A stretch of 57,337 bases of DNA from Phoronis australis (lineage: Eukaryota > Phoronida > Phoronidae): positions 111,721-169,057 of the forward strand of contig NMRA01000500.1 of the NCBI GenBank assembly GCA_002633005.1. Reading direction: 5' to 3'. Positions 47,201 through 57,337 of the stretch are shown one piece after another. The notes below the pieces were generated by a model. The model did no database searches, was not told the origin of the DNA, and saw only the letters and a list, made by a program, of their open reading frames with translations. A program made the position numbers and the translations under genes. Each line of letters begins with the position of its first letter. Position 1 is the first letter of the stretch.

Positions 47201-50200
47201 ACCGACGGATAAGAATATAAACTAGTAAAACTAGTAAAACTAAAACGACGAGCATCGTTATTAAAATATCCCCCACGTTACGGTGTGCTACAGACTGCTG
47301 AGTATATGTAGATGGATCTAAAATAAAACGACACAGGCACATTGTCCACGCTGCCTACTGTAAGTCAGTATGTAGTCTCCTGTGCCGTTTTATTTTACAT
47401 CCATCTCTATGTATTCAGCAGTCTGTAGCACACCCTTGACAAAGAGCGCATCGCTCGGAACGTGGGAATATTTTAATATATTTTAGTAACGACGCTCGTT
47501 GTTTTAGTTTTAATAGTTTTACTATCAAAAATAAGCTTTGTCAAATAGTGAAAGTATATATTTTCTGAAAAAAATCCCATAGAATATAAAATATGGTTTG
47601 TATTCTTTACCATTAATATTATTACGTTAACACCCTTTTAAGTCAAAAATTCATTTTTATGAAAGGTACATCCGTAGCTAAATAACCCCTCGGTCGATTT
47701 TGTTGGAACCTTTTTAAACGACAACTTCAACAGTTACCTCCAAAATTTTGTTAGAAACTTTCGATTAGTCTGTTCGTTTAGTTTCAATAACAAATCAACT
47801 CGCAAAACGCAAGGTATATTTGTAAAAAATAGAATTCGTATTCGTCTTTGTTAGATTACGCAAAAACTAGACTTTTAAATCAAAAATCCTAACAGCTATT
47901 TTAAAAATGATTAATACATATTAACTTTGGAAAGTTTTAGTGAAATCTACCACGCTGTTTTCGAGAACCCGGTTACCTAAATTCAAATAAAGTCGAATTG
48001 CCGAAGCCGAGAGATAGGCGATTAAACTGTGACCAGCGAAAATCTCAAGGTCTTCGGTTAATTATTCGGTAAGAACTTGTTTTCGGTAAATATAACCTAT
48101 ACATGCCTAAACCATGTTAGCTATTTCAACATTCACTCGCAATGTCAAATGAATTTGCAGTGCGTAATTAACTTAATTATCATTAAAGCGTACTGTCTCC
48201 AGCCACGTGGTGGGATCAACTATTACTGTTGTTTGACCTACTTAACTGTAGGTCACATTTCATCGTTATAGGCATACTCTGTACACATCAAGTGCCGCGA
48301 GACTGATACGAAACCAAATAAAAATGGATAACACAAATCGAGTCGGTGATTAAAGCATGTCGTTAGCATGAGTTCGAAACAGCGAAATGTCAATTTACGT
48401 ATTGAAATAAGGAATTTGGGTGAGTATTTATCTCCTTTCACAACTTGCTGTGTTCATGACCACAGAGGCGAGAGGCTACTTGTAGCATTCGTTCTCAACG
48501 GTCGTATGCATGTAGACAGAAAACTCCCTCAGGATCAAAACTACACGTATTTGTTTTCCTCGGCACAGTTAAATCATAAGTACACAACGTTTACTCAAAA
48601 TTATGGTGACTCAGTCAATGGTGACTTCGGGTACATACTGTTCTGTACCTGGCGAGAGGTTCGATTTGAGCGACAGCCTGTAAACTTTGACCTCGGGTAA
48701 GTAGTAAACAAATATCCACGCGGTTGTGCAGTTCCAAGGTGGTTCTGTTAAATCTTTTTTGTCTCCAACACGGTAAATGCTTTGAATTTGAAGTTTAACA
48801 AGAATGAAGATAAGCTATTTTGCAAGACACTTTTGAATTAATGTAAAAATGGTCATTTTTTTTGAATAAGGTTTGAGATAAACTTAACACCATTGAGGTA
48901 AGTTCACGACTCTATTACCAACTATTTCACGTCATCACAGGGATGACGTCAGGATTCTTACCCTCGCTGGGCTGTACGAGAAGATGTAACAGAGAATAAT
49001 GTAGACCGCCATGCCACTGAGAGATACTAAATTTTTTGGTGCAACCAGTAAAGCCAGGACTAAGATCAGACCGGCGAGAAAGACAATGTAGATGAACCTG
49101 AAAAAAGAACCGTTATCGTCATTGTAATTACTCGAGTGTTTTTACGTTTTATGTAAAGTAAGAAGCACAAAAAGATGGACAATATTCCATCATCTGGGGC
49201 AAGTGTTATCAAAAGCCGGGTGACTGGTTGTAGTTATATGGTCGACCGCATTCACACACAACTGTCAGAGTCATAAACCATATTGTGTGGCAGTGAGTAG
49301 AATGACGTGTAAGGCCGGCTTAGCTACGACTGGGCGTACGACTTTTGACGGAACCAGGTCCTGGTTCACGCGGATGCGTGGCTCAGGTGACCCAGTAGTT
49401 TTACTACTTTATTCCAATTGGAAATGTTGTTTTATGAAAGATTATACGGGTTTTGTTAATAATATTGTGCACTCGTTTTAGTGAAGTTGACATTACAAGC
49501 TGTTGTAGTAAATGTTTTTAGTGCTTGTTTCTATTAGCTGAGCTTGAATGTTTATACAGGTTAAATCTCCGCAAACAAGAAAAATTTCCTTAAAAGTCAA
49601 TTATTAAGAACTTCGTTAAATGTTATGTTATGTTACAGTGAGTGTTTTGGGAAATAAAGGTTTTTACAAAAATAGAACTGAATGAACGAAAACATGTATA
49701 CATTGTTGAAAACCCTACATTGTTGTTTTCAGTTAAAATTTTGAGAATGCATACCATTGGAAAATATGCCAATGCTTTGAGAAAAACAAGTGCATCGGTT
49801 TGAGGCATGTTTTCCAAATCTGTTTTCCAAACAGCTTCTTGATGACGTAGTAGACAACACAAAAGGCCGCCAGGCAGGTGATCCATAACAATCGAATAGA
49901 TTCCTCGTCTCCAAATTTGTAAATCATGGCTCCGATGAAGTAGGCGGCATAGCACAATAGAATGAAGACGTAAATACATCGCCATACGATCTGAAAATAA
50001 ACGATAACAGCCTTCGTGACATCTAAAGATGAAGATTATTGGAGTATGAATTAGAAACTGCACTTGGAGACATTTTGCACGAGAACATTATACTTACATC
50101 GTTAGGAAAAACAAGTATTTAAAACATTTATCATACGAGGCTGCATTACTTACATCTTTGTTGTCGGTGTAAAACCTTGACAGGCCGCTTTGTATGCTTC

Positions 50201-50324
50201 CAATGCCTCGCTGACAACGGTTGGGATCCTCCCACTCAGCGTCCTCGTGTTGTTGCCATTCAATAGGTGTCGTGGCTGTGCCGTTCATCGGAACGCCAAC
50301 GTGAGTGCCATCTGCTGACTTCTC
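35271..50324 (-). CDS. SLC28A3: Concentrative nucleoside transporter, SLC28 family (11 internal exons; first and last exon not found)
   Basis: Sodium-coupled plasma-membrane importer of nucleosides. Exons (minus strand, 5' to 3'): 50154-50324, 49755-49990, 48962-49097, 44930-45121, 43293-43454, 42402-42527, 41981-42111, 39498-39681, 36421-36505, 36044-36255, 35271-35451. All have GT-AG borders and their phases join exactly, giving 605 residues. Family hallmarks: [55 protein letters not shown] (substrate and sodium site loop, GQTE type with S for T), [97 protein letters not shown]. The first exon found encodes a polar cytoplasmic N-terminus; a Met lies at 50288, but the reading frame continues upstream to an acceptor, so a further exon is likely. 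After 35271 a good GTGAGT donor follows; the last exon may lie in the N gap. The A3 subtype is chosen only by general likeness. Confidence 0.95.
36510..37870 (-). repeat. Degenerate long-period repeat in a transporter intron
   Basis: Reverse-orientation member of the 20-kb family: TTTCATGAAAATCCTCTAAG, GGATACAGCCACAGATG, and near the end GACGCTCAGACAG-type text (GGACGCTCAGACAGAGATGA then CGACAATACGCACCCATG), equivalent to the GTCC/hairpin end of the plus-orientation copy. It sits between the exons at 36421-36505 and 39498-39681. Confidence 0.65.
38051..39128. repeat. Inverted 27-bp repeats about 1 kb apart (possible MITE)
   Basis: TGTGACGTCACGGGAAGTGG then GGCAAAA (38051-38077) is complementary, with about three mismatches, to 39102-39128. 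The 1.08 kb between them has no coding content, and no target duplication is convincing. Confidence 0.3.
39890..41270 (-). repeat. Degenerate long-period repeat in a transporter intron (second array)
   Basis: Multiple phrases AAATTTCATGAAAAAATGTC, ACATCTGCCAATTTTGAT, GCAGAATACGTCTAATCC and a closing AGTCAGACGCCCAGACAAGT then ATGACTGCGATATGCATCCA. Same family and same orientation as the array at 36.5 kb. It lies between the exons at 39498-39681 and 41981-42111. Confidence 0.65.
47224..47523. mobile_element. Fold-back (palindromic) non-autonomous element of about 300 bp in a transporter intron
   Basis: The left arm 47224-47338 and right arm 47378-47523 are complementary almost throughout: AGTAAAACTAGTAAAACTAA against AGTAAAACTATTAAAACTAA, GTGTGCTACAGACTGCTGA exact, and AAAATAAAACGACACAGG against AAAATAAAACGGCACAGG. 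The right arm carries about 25 extra bases (AGCGATGCGCTC region). The loop is about 40 bp. No coding capacity. Confidence 0.85.
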
Positions 50325-52080
50325 CTTAAAATGAAGTAAGCAGATTCATGTGTTCAAAAGAAATCAACACATGAAATTGCTTTCTTGATATTCCACATAT
50401 TACCATATATTAACTTTTTAAAAACTGGAAACCTTAAAATACATATACATGTACATTCGGCGAGCTTCCATGTCAAAATCCCTAGCCTTTCAATATCGAG
50501 ATCATCTATTTCAAAAAGGAGATAACTCAAGAGAAATCAACAAACAGTCACACTTTCTTAACACCCAATGTCATTATTATACAAATATAGATCGCTCTCG
50601 AGGCTAATATTCAGTCATGTGACTTGATATGCCGGAATTTTGGTCTATATTTATATCTTTATACAACGTAGGTGATGACAACTGGATCGTTATTGTATAT
50701 CGAGCTTCGTGATCTTCAAGTCGGTTTAAATGACTTTACTTGGCTTGCATATCACGAATCAATATAAACTAACACAAAGTCATCATTACGTAACATATTT
50801 AGCTTACGTGCCCAACAGACCCCTTCGGATGCGCATTTACTGAATATGTGGCTAGTGACTGAATTAGGCGGCAGCAATACAGGTGCCTTCGCCGGACTCA
50901 CGGGTAAAAGATTGTCCTCTCACGCCGGGAATTGCAACTTTTCGCTCCGGAAAATTTATTGCACACAAAAATCACACTTAAAGTTTGGATTTCGAACTTC
51001 CATGTTCCTAAGGGAGACCGATTTGAAAATAGGCCATCATTTGACTTCCATACCTGTGAATGCGTCAGTGTTCAACCGTAGCAACCGACATACGCAGTCG
51101 AAAAAAGAAAGACTGGTAAATGAGGATAAGAGAGAAAAATCAAGAGAAACATTTCACAACTCTGTATGAGTGCATGGCTTATCTGTGGAGACCCTGGCCA
51201 GGACATTGTTGTTGGAGTCTCCGCTTTCGCAGCACATATCGTCTAAACGCACTTGAAAACGTGCACGTAATGATTCATGCATTATATTTAGAAAAATTTA
51301 AAAAATGTAAAGCGAAGCTTTTGCGGAGCGTATTAATTCACTGGATTTTTAAATTCAATAAGTCAAAATTTTGCGACTGCAAAACCATATTTTTCCAGAG
51401 ACAGCTCTCTGGCAAGGGATAATTGAAACAACTGTTGATTTTTCTCGAATTGTGTATCACTTGATGACCTGACAGATATCATCAATTGCTACACATATCT
51501 TTATTTTTCAAAATATTGATAATTTTATATTGAGGGGTCCCATAGGCGGATTTAGGGGGCCCAGGCTGCCGCAAAAAAAGAGCCAGAGCGTAGGGAAATG
51601 GTGAGTTTATTAATTAACCCCGGTAATTAAAATTATACGGATGAAAAAAGATTTAAATGTGTGCAGTTTTAGCGTTGGGGGGACTCAAATTCAATTTCAA
51701 GTGTCAAATTCGGAACACGGCGCATTCCTAACGGAACTGTGGCTAAGTATAGGCTCTCTCGCGATATCCCAGACGACCGGCAGTGGCGCTGCGCACTACG
51801 ACTCCGTTTCTGTCGTCTGCTCCACTGTGCAATGAAGAAAATTTACTTTATTTTTTAAAGAAAATGGAACCTGAGTGACGATTAAAAAAAGAAGCTGCTG
51901 GTAAGATTTGAATTTTAATCGAAGCCTTAGTAAATCACTCAGAAACTTGCAATACTCTCTATGTCAAACCTTATCTTAAGACGATTCCCAAAGCAATCCC
52001 GTCATTATTGCCAACACGATAAACGGATTTGGTCTTTTGGGCATTTGAAGACTATTTTAAATACGACAAATTTGTTAAGA
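50325..52080. other. Intergenic stretch between divergent genes, nothing recognised
   Basis: It should hold the transporter's first exon and promoter and possibly the 5' region of the SAP/SWIM/YqaJ gene. I found no exon matching the candidate first exon of the partial copy. A fragment near 51545 (AGGCGGATTTAGGGGGCCC) looks like one end of a MITE. Confidence 0.35.
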
Positions 52081-52749
52081 ATGGGGCTATTCGGTAAATC
52101 TGCAATAACTAGAGGGCGTGAGTGTACTAGTGGTGATAGATTAAGCAGCCTCGATNGCCGGACGGACGCCGCCCGGACGGACGGACGGAGATGACGGCAT
52201 AATGCGTCCACATATAAATATGTGGGCGCATAAATATATCTGCTTCATCAGCCAAATTTTGGCATCGTCTAACCGCAATCTGATTCAACCGTAGACTATC
52301 CAACCGATTGCCGAGTGTGGCATAGAAACGGATAGTGATTCCTGGGAGTGAACTTAAACAGACACGTCCACTTCTCGCTACGTTCACAGTAAATTGGACG
52401 TCTGGGCTTGTAACACCACTGACGTACATTGTAACTCGCGCTATGGCAACAATCGGAAGGATACACCAAGTATCAAACTAGACGACTCTGGACAGATACA
52501 CTGTAGAAATATCCACGTGTTATTTCACGTGCAAACGCGGTCCAAGCGTTGATGAACTCTACCCTAAACTGTTTTGAGCTCTCAAACAGGCAGTATGAGC
52601 TCAACTGCAGGTTTAAAGTAACTTATTATTTTTATATTGTATGAATCACCCCAACTTGGTTCCTGACATTAGCAATGGGGCTATTCGGTAAATCTGCAAT
52701 AACTAGAGGGCGTGAGTGTACTAGTGGTGATAGATTAAGCAGCCTCGAT
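52081..52749. repeat. 75-bp exact direct repeat flanking a single-N joint
   Basis: The 75 bases at 52081-52155 recur exactly at 52675-52749. The first copy stops at a lone N (52156). The second runs on into the first exon of the SAP gene. Confidence 0.9.
52157..52240 (-). repeat. Hairpin end of the long-period repeat family
   Basis: GGACGGACGGACGGAGATGA is followed by ATGCGTCCACATA-TAAA-TATGTGGGCGCAT, a 13-bp-arm hairpin (52202-52231). It is the reverse complement of the start of the 20-kb array, with compensating changes in the arm. Confidence 0.75.
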
Positions 52750-55700
52750 TTCGCGAGCCTTTATTACATGGTGCAAATGGCTTGTAGTCGACTTACAGTG
52801 CCCCAACTCAAATTGAGATTAGCTGAAAAAGGTGCCTCAACGAGGGGGAGGAAGCATGACCTCATAGAAAGGTAAGGTTTGTGATTTTTTTCAACGATTG
52901 TTTTATATTCTGACTTCCATATTTACAATATTTAGATGCCTACTAACTGGGGTATATAGTNGTCGACTTACAGTGCCCCAACTCAAATTGAGATTAGCTG
53001 AAAAAGGTGCCTCAACGAGGGGGAGGAAGCATGACCTCGTAGAAAGGTAAGGTTTGTGATTTTTTTTCCAACGATTGTTTTATATTCTGACTTCCATATT
53101 TACAATATTTAGATGCCTACTAACTGGGGTATATAGTCTGATGTCGCCGTTCAGACAGGTGTATGTTATTGTTAGCCACACTTGCACTTCCTAGGGTCTT
53201 TTTGCTCATCAAAAGTATTGTTTATTTATCGAATGTTTTATGAAAGTGAAGAATGTTTAAGTGTTTACTTTTTTCAACTCAATAATGCAATAATGCAATG
53301 GCAATGGCCACAAGCGTCCTTAGTTAGATCGTCCTCAGTACGCTAGGACCAGCTTCTGATCGTCTCCAAGTCCAATGCACTACCTTGTAGTAGGATTAGT
53401 AGGCTTGGTGTATTGGGGTTGGTGACGATGAGAGCTAAGGATCTCTGTGGCCATGGCATGGTTATGTGTGAGGTCAGATGCAAGGGTGCAATCACTATAT
53501 TACAATCCGAGGCACAAGTTTCAAATATGTATCTCATGTTCAGGCCATTTGTTTACTCAACTTTACTCCCCATGATCGATGACAGGAAATTTGTTATACA
53601 CTGTGTAAGCCAGTGACATGGAAGTATGCCCTATTTATTTATTTTCCTTGATCTTTGGCTTTCAGGCTTGAAGGCTATGACCGTAATTTCAATTTCCAAG
53701 CTCAGGAGATTTGCATCCCCTCTGCAACCATCCCTGCATGGCCAAAAGTAGGCTTTAAACAAGTGACTGTCTCACACCAGCAAGATATTCCTGATCTGCG
53801 TAGATCTGTTGTGGAGGCATATTTCCTGTATCGCCAGGTGCTCAATGGCGAAAACAAAGATGTCAAAGCACTTGAAAAGGGCCAGCTGCTTGTTGAAGGA
53901 AGGTATGTAAATTACTGTGTTAATTTACTTATCCAGGACCTTAGTGGGAGGTAGACCTGGGGGAAGTGGTGTAAATGGGTATGTGGAAGAACGGGTGATA
54001 AGGGAGAAGCCATGGAAAACTGTAGAGGCTTGGGGGGGGGTAGGAGATCCACAAATTCTGAGTTTCAAACCTAGTTGTTTTTGGTAGCTATTGACCTATT
54101 TTCTTATTATTTCAAGGTATCCAGTCTTCCCTGCGGTGGCCTACCTACCAATGCTATTCCACTCTGAGAGACCCATAGTTGTGTATTCTCTACTTTCGCC
54201 CCATTTATTCTCATGCTCGCGATAATAGTTATGTGCTTGCGCACAAACACACCAACTATCATTCAAGGCAATGTTGGCTGCCATGTGCATACTATGGCAG
54301 TGCTCGCATTGGAGACTTTGTTCAGGTCCAAGGAACTAACATCTTAAGCCATGCGCCCGCACTTAAATCTGGGTACCATTTGTTTGTCAATATATTTAAA
54401 GTGGAAACGTCTTGTATGCTCCTCTTACAGGAATTTGACTGAACAGAAAATCTGTCGTGCATTAATACTGATTTTCATTTTTTGATGTTGTTTTCATTTC
54501 TTTCAACTTTTTGGTTGAATTTCTTACTTATTTGCAGAAATATAGACGCCGTTAGTATGTTGAAGGATGATGCCGGTGATGTGTTTTTGTCATGCATTGT
54601 AAGAGCTGCAATGAAAAAAAAAGTGAGTACCCCTGCTGAAAAATTCTTTGTTTTCTTTAAAACTGGCGAGATCCACTTTTCTTTGAATGTAGCCATACGT
54701 TTTCCAAAAATTGTGGACTTTCTTCTAGTACAGAATTAAAGTATACCTGTATGAAACATAACATGCTCTGATTTTATAGACAATTGTTCTCATGCAGTAA
54801 TACTGATATTTTATTGACAGCTCAGCTATTCATTGAAGATTAAAATTGACAAGAGTGGAGAGGTGGTGGCTAGCCACTGTGAATGCCCTTGTGGTGTTGG
54901 TCCAAGTGGGACTTGCAAGCACATTGCGAGTGTTTTGCTGATGCTGATAGAATTTAAAAACACTGGTAAACTTAGTCTTACCAGAAGCTGCACCGACATA
55001 CTGCAAACTTTCCACCGACCAAAAAAGACACACAATGGTACCAATTACAAGAATGAGAAAATGTTTGGTTTTGTTATATGTTCTGTTTTGTTGCAACTAA
55101 GTACTTTATCCAAACTTACCTCCAGTCATTGTTTGAAAATTAAGCCTCTTCATCATCTAATTGGCATTACTTATCTTTTGTTTCAGGGTCACCTGTTAAA
55201 GCAGTCCACTTGGGACACCAGAAGAAGAAGGGATGCACCCTGAAGGACCCTCGTCCCGAACAGTACCGCAGTTTGGTTGGCTATAACGATCTTGTTCAGT
55301 CCCATGTTCTTAACTATTGTGCTTTATATTCCGAGGATTTGAGCATACGGTACCTCTACCAACGGGCAGATCTAAGGGCAGCTGTCGCCGACCATGACTA
55401 CTGTGAATTACCATTTACTGAGTACTGGGTTGATAGACGAAATCAGGTGAATCAAAATTTTGGACCATTTTTGTTTATTTAGTTGCTGCATAAACAAGCT
55501 CATAAATGATGATATATTTCATTGAATACCTTCCACTAGGTGTCTGCACAACATCAGCATTTCACATAAGTGACAAGGATGGGTTTTATTGTTCATTGTT
55601 TCAGGTCACACCGAATGATGTATGGCGGATAGAGGCTGAGACCCGAAACCAAAGCAAGAGCAAGTTGTGGTTCGTGGAAAGGGAGTGGCGCATCACTGCA

Positions 55701-56489
55701 TCAAGGTGTGTGTGTGTGTTTTTGCGTGCGTGTGTGTTACTGTTAATTAATGCACACCTTTAAAACTAACGATGCTATACATATTTCATACACCCTCACT
55801 TTCTGAAAATAATTACCATATTTTTGTGAAATTGTAAAACGGTTGTCATATTGCATTTTTGAAAAACAATTTAGTAACATTTTTGTCCCACCCTTAAGTA
55901 CAAGTATTCATATTTGAATAATTGTTTCAGGTTCGGGGAAATTCTTAAGGCCACTACGCGTCGCAACATGGACAAACTGTGCCAGTCATTGTTGTTTTCG
56001 CAGCATGTCCACACTCCATCAGTACTGCATGGCACTATGTATGAACCAATGGCCTTGGAGAGATTTGAGTCAAAGTTCAAACTTAGTGTTAGGAAATGTG
56101 GATTGTTCGTGTCTGAAGATGCGCCATACTTGGCTGCTACTCCAGATGGCCTGGTTGGTGACAATGCCACAGTTGAAATAAAATGCCCTTTCAAAGGCAG
56201 GGAGTCCTGTGTGGACAGCAGTGCTGTATTTCCTTTCCTGGAGAAAACGGATAACGGTTTGAAGCTCAAGAAGACCCACAAATATTATGATCAGGTTCAG
56301 GGTCAACTTTTGGTCACAAAGCGGGTTAAGTGTTATTTTGTTGTATTTACCTTTAAAGATCTGTTTGTGGAGATTATTGAGGCTGAAGAAGCTTACAATA
56401 ATGAAAGCCGTACTCCAAGACTGGAGCTGTTTTACAAGCGTTTTTACCGACCATTTGTAGCCAAGGCCGTTGAATCTGGATCCCAGTGA
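52675..56489 (+). CDS. SAP - SWIM zinc finger - YqaJ-type nuclease protein (7 exons)
   Basis: Exons 52675-52871, 53666-53902, 54538-54622, 54821-55037, 55187-55446, 55605-55705, 55931-56489 have GT-AG borders and matching phases (2,2,0,1,0,2), giving 1656 nt, about 551 residues. Domains: SAP DNA-binding helix pair near residues 35-65 (LTVPQLKLRLAEKGASTRGR); SWIM zinc finger near residues 180-220 (CECPCGVGPSGTCKH); YqaJ/lambda-exonuclease-like domain in the C-terminal 230 residues, starting WFVEREWRITASRFGE, with GTMYEPMALERF, PYLAATPDGLV, VEIKCPF (ExK) and YYDQVQGQL. The PD-(D/E)xK residues are all present, so a 5'-3' exonuclease or recombinase-type activity in the nucleus is predicted. The role in animals is unknown to me; the family is patchy and multicopy, suggesting a mobile or viral origin. 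The start could also be Met at 52768 or 52777. The first exon is partly duplicated at 52962-53046 by a probable assembly error. Confidence 0.9.
52787..53136. repeat. 174-bp direct duplication of the SAP exon around a single N
   Basis: 52787-52960 and 52962-53136 are nearly identical (one A/G change that alters Ile to Val in the SAP exon and a small T-run difference), separated by a lone N at 52961. This fits two haplotypes joined end to end rather than a true exon duplication. Confidence 0.85.
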
Positions 56490-57337
56490 AGTGAAAACCC
56501 ACAGCATCAAGGGCTCGTTTCATAATTTTTTTTTCTGTTATAAGTTAGACTGAAGTCAGGCTAACTTGAATCCAAAATGTGTTAGCCTCATTTCATGAAA
56601 TTTTTTAAGACCAAGATTAAGACTAAAATTGATCATCAAAGCCAAGACTGAAAGTTAACCTTTTATGCAGTGTACTTGACCTTTGGTCTTAACTTAGATA
56701 AATTGCCAGTGATAAAACTGAAGTCAGTTTTCATGAAATGGGCCCCTGGTGTACTGTTCTTTCTCACTGAGTTACATGAGCGTTTCATTTCAGAACTATT
56801 GTAGAAATTCTTCAATTTAGAATACGTGAAAATGACATTCAGTGCCTGCAACAAATGCCTGCTTGTGACTGGAAAAGCAGTTGACGTTACTGTTTTAAAC
56901 TTTAATGATTGTTTAGAACTTTTTTCAACAGGCAACTTTATTATGCAATCCACAATATTTCATCAAAGTTTTAAAGCCCCATGCAGTGTATTTTTTGTTT
57001 TGATAAAGCTGATCTGATTGCCCTACTGGGTTGCTTATTTACTTCAGTTATGTTCAATGACATTTTCTTGATCTTTAATGACCATAATGTGACACATTTC
57101 CTGGATTGGTTGAGCTCTCTCTGCATTAGCGTTAAGTTCACTATGGAGGTTGAAACTGATTTTTTTCATTTGTTGGATAGGTTGGTAACTCATGGTGACT
57201 CTGGCTAAGTTTCGTGTGCGTATTATAAAAGTACTTTATCAGGTCTGTACTTAAGGCGAGACATGCAAACTAGAGCTATGGTAGATGTTAGTTGTTCAGC
57301 GTTGTATTATGCATTGTGATGGGAAGCATTGCATAAT
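56490..57337. other. 3' flank of the YqaJ gene, nothing further recognised
   Basis: It starts with probable 3' UTR. No clear AATAAA lies close to the stop, and no other gene is visible before the window end. Confidence 0.35.

Noticed and set aside
48368-48700. 110-codon plus-strand frame inside a transporter intron, followed by GTAAGT
   Set aside because: No recognisable family and no partner exons; antisense to an intron. Left as unsupported.
54118-54210. Alternative exon after TTTCAAG in the YqaJ gene
   Set aside because: It hits a stop in the required frame, and the exon at 54538-54622 fits the phase and the family better.

Overview
The window is a stretch of invertebrate animal nuclear DNA. 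Genes are broken into GT-AG introns, the intergenic DNA is AT-rich and full of decayed mobile elements and minisatellites, and there is an 872-base assembly gap at 31183-32054. The transposon types present (Penelope-like, non-LTR, THAP, integrase-like, MITEs) and the gene families fit a marine invertebrate such as a lancelet, hemichordate, echinoderm or mollusc. The species cannot be fixed from sequence alone.

Two real multi-exon genes are supported by exon phases that join exactly. (1) A minus-strand concentrative nucleoside transporter (SLC28/CNT family) has 11 consecutive exons from 50324 down to 35271. They give about 605 residues covering nearly the whole transporter core; the first and last coding exons are missing. 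(2) A plus-strand gene at 52675-56489 has seven exons and encodes a protein of about 551 residues with SAP, SWIM zinc-finger and YqaJ/lambda-exonuclease-type nuclease domains. The two genes are divergently arranged. A second, partial copy of the transporter lies head-to-tail on the same strand at 11291-5832; one of its exons carries a frameshifting 23-base net loss.

The region between the two transporter copies is a mobile-element graveyard. It holds an integrase-like pseudogene (about 18.6 kb), a 3.7-kb element bounded by long inverted repeats (21.6-25.3 kb) whose decayed ORF is split by a 5'-truncated LINE with a perfect 10-bp target duplication, a THAP zinc-finger exon (26 kb), a Penelope-like retroelement with GIY-YIG endonuclease (28.4-30.3 kb), and a roughly 523-bp MITE with target duplication (33.4-33.9 kb). 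A MITE at 17.3 kb sits in one of two paralogous segments, so its empty site can be compared. A fold-back element lies in a transporter intron (47.2-47.5 kb).

Five perfect or near-perfect minisatellites (units of 31, 32, 35, 23 and 21 bp) occupy the left 16 kb. A long-period degenerate repeat family, ending in a conserved hairpin plus GGAC/GTCC runs, recurs in both orientations at 20-21 kb, 26.4-27 kb, 36.5-37.9 kb, 39.9-41.3 kb and 52.2 kb. Two single-N joints near 52.2 and 53.0 kb, each next to a duplicated segment, look like assembly artefacts. Other stretches show no recognisable gene.
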